The notes under the pieces are model-generated. The model was not told where the DNA came from. It saw nothing but the letters and a program-made list of their open reading frames with translations, and made no database searches. The translations under genes and the position numbers were made by a program. This document shows, one piece after another, positions 7,244 to 9,424 of a stretch of DNA of 9,424 nt. Every line of letters begins with the position of its first letter. Position 1 is the first letter of the stretch. Source of the DNA: Bacilli bacterium (GTDB lineage Bacteria > Bacillota_I > Bacilli_A > RFN20 > CAG-826); NCBI GenBank assembly GCA_024698065.1, contig JAILRR010000041.1, forward strand, positions 1 to 9,424, read 5' to 3'.

Positions 7244-7293
7244 AATCTCATTGAAAAGTAGGTGCAAAATACCAAAAACTTTTCAATGGGATT
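7244..7293. repeat. Long imperfect inverted repeat (hairpin element)
   Basis: CATTGAAAAGT (7249-7259) and ACTTTTCAATG (7278-7288) are perfect 11-base inverted arms. Pairing continues outward for five more positions (one G-T wobble) to 7244/7293, and GGT (7261-7263) can pair with ACC (7271-7273) inside the loop. No T-run follows on the + strand and only a weak one on the - strand, so it is not a classic terminator. It lies 23 bases after the kinase stop and may cap or stabilise that mRNA's 3' end, or be a dispersed repeat. Confidence 0.7.
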
Positions 7294-7296
7294 GAG

Positions 7297-7328
7297 CAAA
7301 ATAAAACCCCCTTCCTTTCGGAAAGGGG
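7297..7328 (-). terminator. Rho-independent terminator of the - strand gene pair
   Basis: On the - strand a nine-position stem (CCCCTTTCC with GGAAGGGGG, one mismatch) is closed by a GAAA tetraloop and followed by TTTTATTTT. It begins about 35 bases past the stop of the four-helix membrane protein gene and ends that transcription unit. Confidence 0.88.
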
Positions 7329-7363
7329 CTCGGTTTGCGTAAGAATGGGATTCTGAAGGCATT

Positions 7364-7843
7364 CTATTCGCCACTTATTGATTCATTTGGAAAATGTTTT
7401 TTTGATTCATGATAGACTTTCAAAAGAACCCAAGCCATTACGATCATGACGAAAGGCGAGAATGAAATAGCGAATTTAAGACGAAAACTCGCCCCTTCTC
7501 CGAATCCAAAGATAAACAAAACCAAGGTTTCGATGCAGGCATAGAGCACAATGAGCACGATTAAGGGCACCAAAAACGCAAAAGGTTTCAAGTCGGTGGC
7601 TAAGGCAGATAGCAGTTTGTTCGCATAATGGAGAGCCAAGAGAGCTAAGATCAAAGGAAGTGTGAAGTTGAAGATGACGTTAAGAGGGTTGCTGTCGTTT
7701 ATACCACCTCCAACACCGACATGTTCAGCGAACCAAGGGTAGGCTATGTATATCATCATGACCATTGAAAAAACGCACAACGCTATTCCGGCGATGAACC
7801 TAATCACAGGTCTGATCCTTCTACATTTAATGTTATCTGGCAT
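7364..7843 (-). CDS. Four-helix membrane protein of unknown function
   Basis: A 159-residue protein that I do not recognise. Four hydrophobic segments stand out at about 14-36, 54-72, 87-113 and 124-143. The N-terminus is basic (KCRRIRP), a Gly/Asn-rich loop (GVGGGINDSNP) lies between the first two, and the tail is polar (YHESKKHFPNESISGE). No catalytic motif or family signature is visible. It starts two bases after the stop of the secreted protein gene, and its GGAG (7851-7854) lies within that gene's last codons, so the two are almost certainly co-transcribed and translationally coupled. It is the last gene before a terminator. Possible roles include partner, exporter helper or protector for the secreted protein; none is shown by the sequence. 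That the gene is real is well supported by the start context, the coupling and the terminator. Confidence 0.8.
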   Translation of the reverse strand: MPDNIKCRRIRPVIRFIAGIALCVFSMVMMIYIAYPWFAEHVGVGGGINDSNPLNVIFNFTLPLILALLALHYANKLLSALATDLKPFAFLVPLIVLIVLYACIETLVLFIFGFGEGASFRLKFAISFSPFVMIVMAWVLLKVYHESKKHFPNESISGE

Positions 7844-7845
7844 TC

Positions 7846-8550
7846 TTATTCTCCGTAAGTGACATTGTAGCCCTTATCAGAATCGTAGTGGCAGAAGCTA
7901 GTTTTATAAGGCAAGGTATTATCCGATGTGTAAGAAGAGGAGTAGTCGTTTTTTATATCATCGCGAATACTTGATGGCGTTCTAAACCACCCAGTCCACC
8001 AACTCTTTCCTGTGGCAATGTTCCATAAGTCTGTCGCGAATGTTGCACAGTTATAGGTAATCAAATTGTAGTCATTGTTCTTATTAGTAATTTTCTCAGA
8101 AATTTTGTTTAGTTTTTCCGTGGTTAGTGAAACTGAGTAATTTCTTGCATTAGTCATCCTCTCAGTGTGATTGTAATAGTAGCTTTCCTTGTTGTAATAA
8201 ATGCCATTATAATCAGCTCCGCTGGAAGAGCCGCTGCTTGAACCGCTGCTAGATCCTTGAGAACTGCTTCCGCCTCCTGCTCCCTTTTGCCAAAGGCCGA
8301 CGCTTAGAGTATCGTTTGGTTTTAAGGTGTAGTGGCCAATTGTCTTGCTTGACTGCGTCTTATTGTAGAAAACTACGAAGCTGTGACCAAGCGAACCGGT
8401 GTGCTGTTCTCCATTGGATCGGACGACATAGTCTGTGTACGAGTAAATTCTCATGCTAACGGATCCTGATGGAGCGCTCCAGGAGGCTAAAAGGGGAAAA
8501 GCGGCAACGGCTAGTAATGATAGTAATCGTCTTTCAATTCTTTTGTTCAT
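7846..8550 (-). CDS. Secreted protein, possible permuted papain-like (NlpC/P60-type) hydrolase
   Basis: A 234-residue exported protein. I chose the ATG at 8548-8550: AAAGGAA (8558-8564) precedes it by 7 bases and it begins a clear signal peptide (MNKRIERR, then a Leu/Ala core, cleavage probably near ALLASWSA, 22-26). The frame is open further upstream but that extension starts within a terminator. The mature part holds GHSFVVFY (His56) and, much later, YNCATFATDLW (Cys168). His before Cys, with these contexts, resembles circularly permuted papain-like domains (LRAT, PPPDE or DUF4105-like relatives of NlpC/P60), which cut peptide or amide bonds. This is a motif-level inference. Between them lies a Gly/Ser linker (92-111) with repeated SSSG. 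The protein is rich in Asn, Ser and Tyr, unlike its neighbours. It is first in a pair with the membrane protein. Substrate unknown; a cell-wall peptide is one option. Confidence 0.78.
   Translation of the reverse strand: MNKRIERRLLSLLAVAAFPLLASWSAPSGSVSMRIYSYTDYVVRSNGEQHTGSLGHSFVVFYNKTQSSKTIGHYTLKPNDTLSVGLWQKGAGGGSSSQGSSSGSSSGSSSGADYNGIYYNKESYYYNHTERMTNARNYSVSLTTEKLNKISEKITNKNNDYNLITYNCATFATDLWNIATGKSWWTGWFRTPSSIRDDIKNDYSSSYTSDNTLPYKTSFCHYDSDKGYNVTYGE
7851..7854 (-). promoter_or_regulatory. Ribosome binding site of the membrane protein gene, inside the upstream gene
   Basis: GGAG spans the last Gly-Glu codons of the secreted protein gene, 7 bases before the ATG at 7843. The stop codon lies between site and start, an arrangement typical of coupled translation. 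Confidence 0.75.
8218..8271 (-). repeat. Degenerate 12-base tandem repeat coding for SSSG units
   Basis: About four and a half units encode Gly-Ser-Ser-Ser/Gln repeats (residues 94-111 of the secreted protein). Codons vary between units (AGC, TCT, TCC, TCA, AGT), so the protein repeat is kept while the DNA repeat has drifted. This suggests selection for a flexible linker rather than a recent slippage event. Confidence 0.7.
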
Positions 8551-8751
8551 GCTTATGTTCCTTTGACTAAAAGTGAATAGTCTATTATTCCTTAATGTTA
8601 AACTTATTTGGAGATTAGGGCAATTTTGAAAAGATAGTATTCCAAAAACAAACCTTTCAGTTCGTTTGACATGCGTTTTGAGTTGATGAAATGCATCTTG
8701 TTCTTTCGATAAGCGATGATCGTGCGAACGCTGATATATTTGTCCATCAAG
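8551..8751. other. Intergenic region upstream of the secreted protein gene
   Basis: An AT-rich gap of about 200 bases between the secreted protein start and the peptidase terminator. It must carry the promoter of the two-gene unit, but I find no convincing one. A weak candidate on the - strand is TTGCCC, 17 bases, TAACAT. A perfect small dyad AATAG-T-CTATT (8576-8586) lies 25 bases before the ATG and could be an operator. A 47-codon - strand frame (8604-8747) is open here but poorly supported. No RNA gene is seen. Confidence 0.5.
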
Positions 8752-8794
8752 AAAAAACCTCACCATCGAGCAATCGACTCTATGATGAGGTTTT
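8752..8794 (-). terminator. Rho-independent terminator of the aminopeptidase gene
   Basis: On the - strand AAAACCTCATCAT (8782-8794) pairs with ATGGTGAGGTTTT (8754-8766) over 13 positions with one T-G wobble, and the stem is followed by a run of T (six from 8757 to 8752, two of them beyond the stem) and CTT. A short GAG/CTC stem can form in the loop. It begins three bases after the peptidase stop (8798-8800). Confidence 0.9.
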
Positions 8795-8797
8795 CTT

Positions 8798-9424
8798 TTA
8801 TTTCATGATGAGGGTGACTGGGTTAAATGGCTCAATCTCTTCGGCCTTGGATTCTTCGTATTTCTTAACAATTTCAGGATCAACGTATTTCTTGTCGACC
8901 CAGATCTCATAGACATATTCATCGAACCAAGCGTCATCAGAAACGTAATAGCCATCGTTGCCATTGTCTTTGCCCCAGGAGTTCTCGATCTTCCATTTGT
9001 TTGGAAGTCCTTTTTCATCGAGGTTAACTCCAGTGAAGGTCATGGCGTGGCAGCATGTTGATGTGCGGTAAAGAAGTCTTTCGCCTTTGGTAAGAGGGAA
9101 CTCCACCCCAAGAAGCTCATCCACTCTGATGAGGTCTTTGCCCATGAGTCCTTCTTTGCGGAGGCACTCTTCTCTTACGTCAGCGGCAAACCAGACAACG
9201 GTGTCGTCTTTAAGGGAAGCGATCAAGGCTTCTTTGAGTTTGTTTAATGGGATGCTGAACCAGCTAGCAGCCTCACCTTCTTGAACGTTCTTGATCCATT
9301 TGCATTCGTATCTTTGATATTCCTTGAAGGAAGGGAGAGGGTAGTGGCCCAAACCAAGATAGTTAGAGAAGTCACCGCCGATATATTTGTCATAGAACTC
9401 TTTTGGGGTGAATTTGCCTTCGTT
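8798..9424 (-). CDS. pepC: PepC/bleomycin hydrolase-type cysteine aminopeptidase (5' end outside window)
   Basis: The C-terminal 208 residues of a papain-superfamily (C1B) aminopeptidase, a cytoplasmic enzyme that removes N-terminal residues from peptides. The frame is open to the right edge; the TTG at 9350-9352 that could be taken as a start is internal, since the codons beyond it (FTPKEFYDKYIGG) match PepC. The catalytic His is in CCHAMTFTGV (His codon 9047-9049) and the catalytic Asn in IENSWG (8981-8983), followed by DGYYVSDDAWFDEYVYE, all typical. The catalytic Cys lies beyond the window. The extreme C-terminus reads EPFNPVTLIMK, whereas many PepC/BLMH proteins end in a WDPMGxLA-like segment that reaches the active site. 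A terminator follows at once, so this is the last or only gene of its unit. It probably completes breakdown of imported peptides. Confidence 0.92.
   Translation of the reverse strand, partial: NEGKFTPKEFYDKYIGGDFSNYLGLGHYPLPSFKEYQRYECKWIKNVQEGEAASWFSIPLNKLKEALIASLKDDTVVWFAADVREECLRKEGLMGKDLIRVDELLGVEFPLTKGERLLYRTSTCCHAMTFTGVNLDEKGLPNKWKIENSWGKDNGNDGYYVSDDAWFDEYVYEIWVDKKYVDPEIVKKYEESKAEEIEPFNPVTLIMK

Noticed and set aside
8666..8671. TTGACA on the + strand as a -35 element
   Set aside because: No -10-like hexamer lies 16-18 bases downstream, and it would drive transcription into the 3' end of the convergent peptidase gene.
8551..8766. N-terminal extension of the secreted protein to 8766
   Set aside because: It would begin inside the peptidase terminator, has no ribosome binding site, and would bury the signal peptide that begins at 8550, where AAAGGAA is correctly placed.
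9350..9352. TTG start for the PepC-like gene
   Set aside because: The frame is open to the window edge and the additional residues match PepC, so the codon is internal; the catalytic Cys region must lie further upstream.
1..9424. CRISPR arrays, tRNA or rRNA genes, insertion sequences and phage genes
   Set aside because: No regularly spaced repeats, cloverleaf-like sequences, transposase or integrase motifs were found by eye on either strand.

Overview
The window looks like a low-to-moderate GC member of the Bacillota/Mycoplasmatota side of the bacteria, probably an anaerobic, host-associated relative of Erysipelotrichales or Acholeplasmatales. Several things point there: purine-rich AGGAGG-type ribosome binding sites, AmiE/AmiF-type oligopeptide transporter ATPases with large insertions, a DUF3899-like membrane protein, an M6 metalloprotease lipoprotein and a PepC-type aminopeptidase. 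TGA is used as a stop (the oppF-like gene ends in TGA inside an ATGA overlap), so this is not the Mycoplasma code. The taxon is inferred from gene content and cannot be proven from the sequence.

Bases 1-5263 (+ strand) are the 3' part of a compact operon. It holds an OppD/AmiE-like ATPase that is cut off by the left edge, an OppF/AmiF-like ATPase, a small three-helix membrane protein overlapping it by ATGA, a secreted M6 metalloprotease lipoprotein, and a strong (probably two-way) terminator. Permease and binding-protein genes are not in the window and probably lie upstream. Together the genes suggest digestion of proteins outside the cell followed by peptide import.

Bases 5283-7220 hold a divergent pair. 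An orphan AAA/STAND-like ATPase with a winged-helix tail lies on the - strand, and a PfkB-family sugar kinase (probable fructokinase) on the + strand. The 66-base gap between them carries an extended -10 promoter placed so close to the kinase ATG that the mRNA should be nearly leaderless.

Bases 7221-8550 begin with a long unexplained inverted repeat and a - strand terminator. They are followed by a tightly coupled - strand gene pair: a secreted, possibly circularly permuted papain-like protein with a (Ser)3-Gly linker between its putative catalytic His and Cys, and a four-helix membrane protein. This pair is the best candidate for something undescribed. Bases 8551-9424 hold a gap of about 250 bases with a strong - strand terminator, then the C-terminal part of a PepC/bleomycin hydrolase-type cysteine aminopeptidase that runs off the right edge. 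It could process the peptides that the importer brings in.
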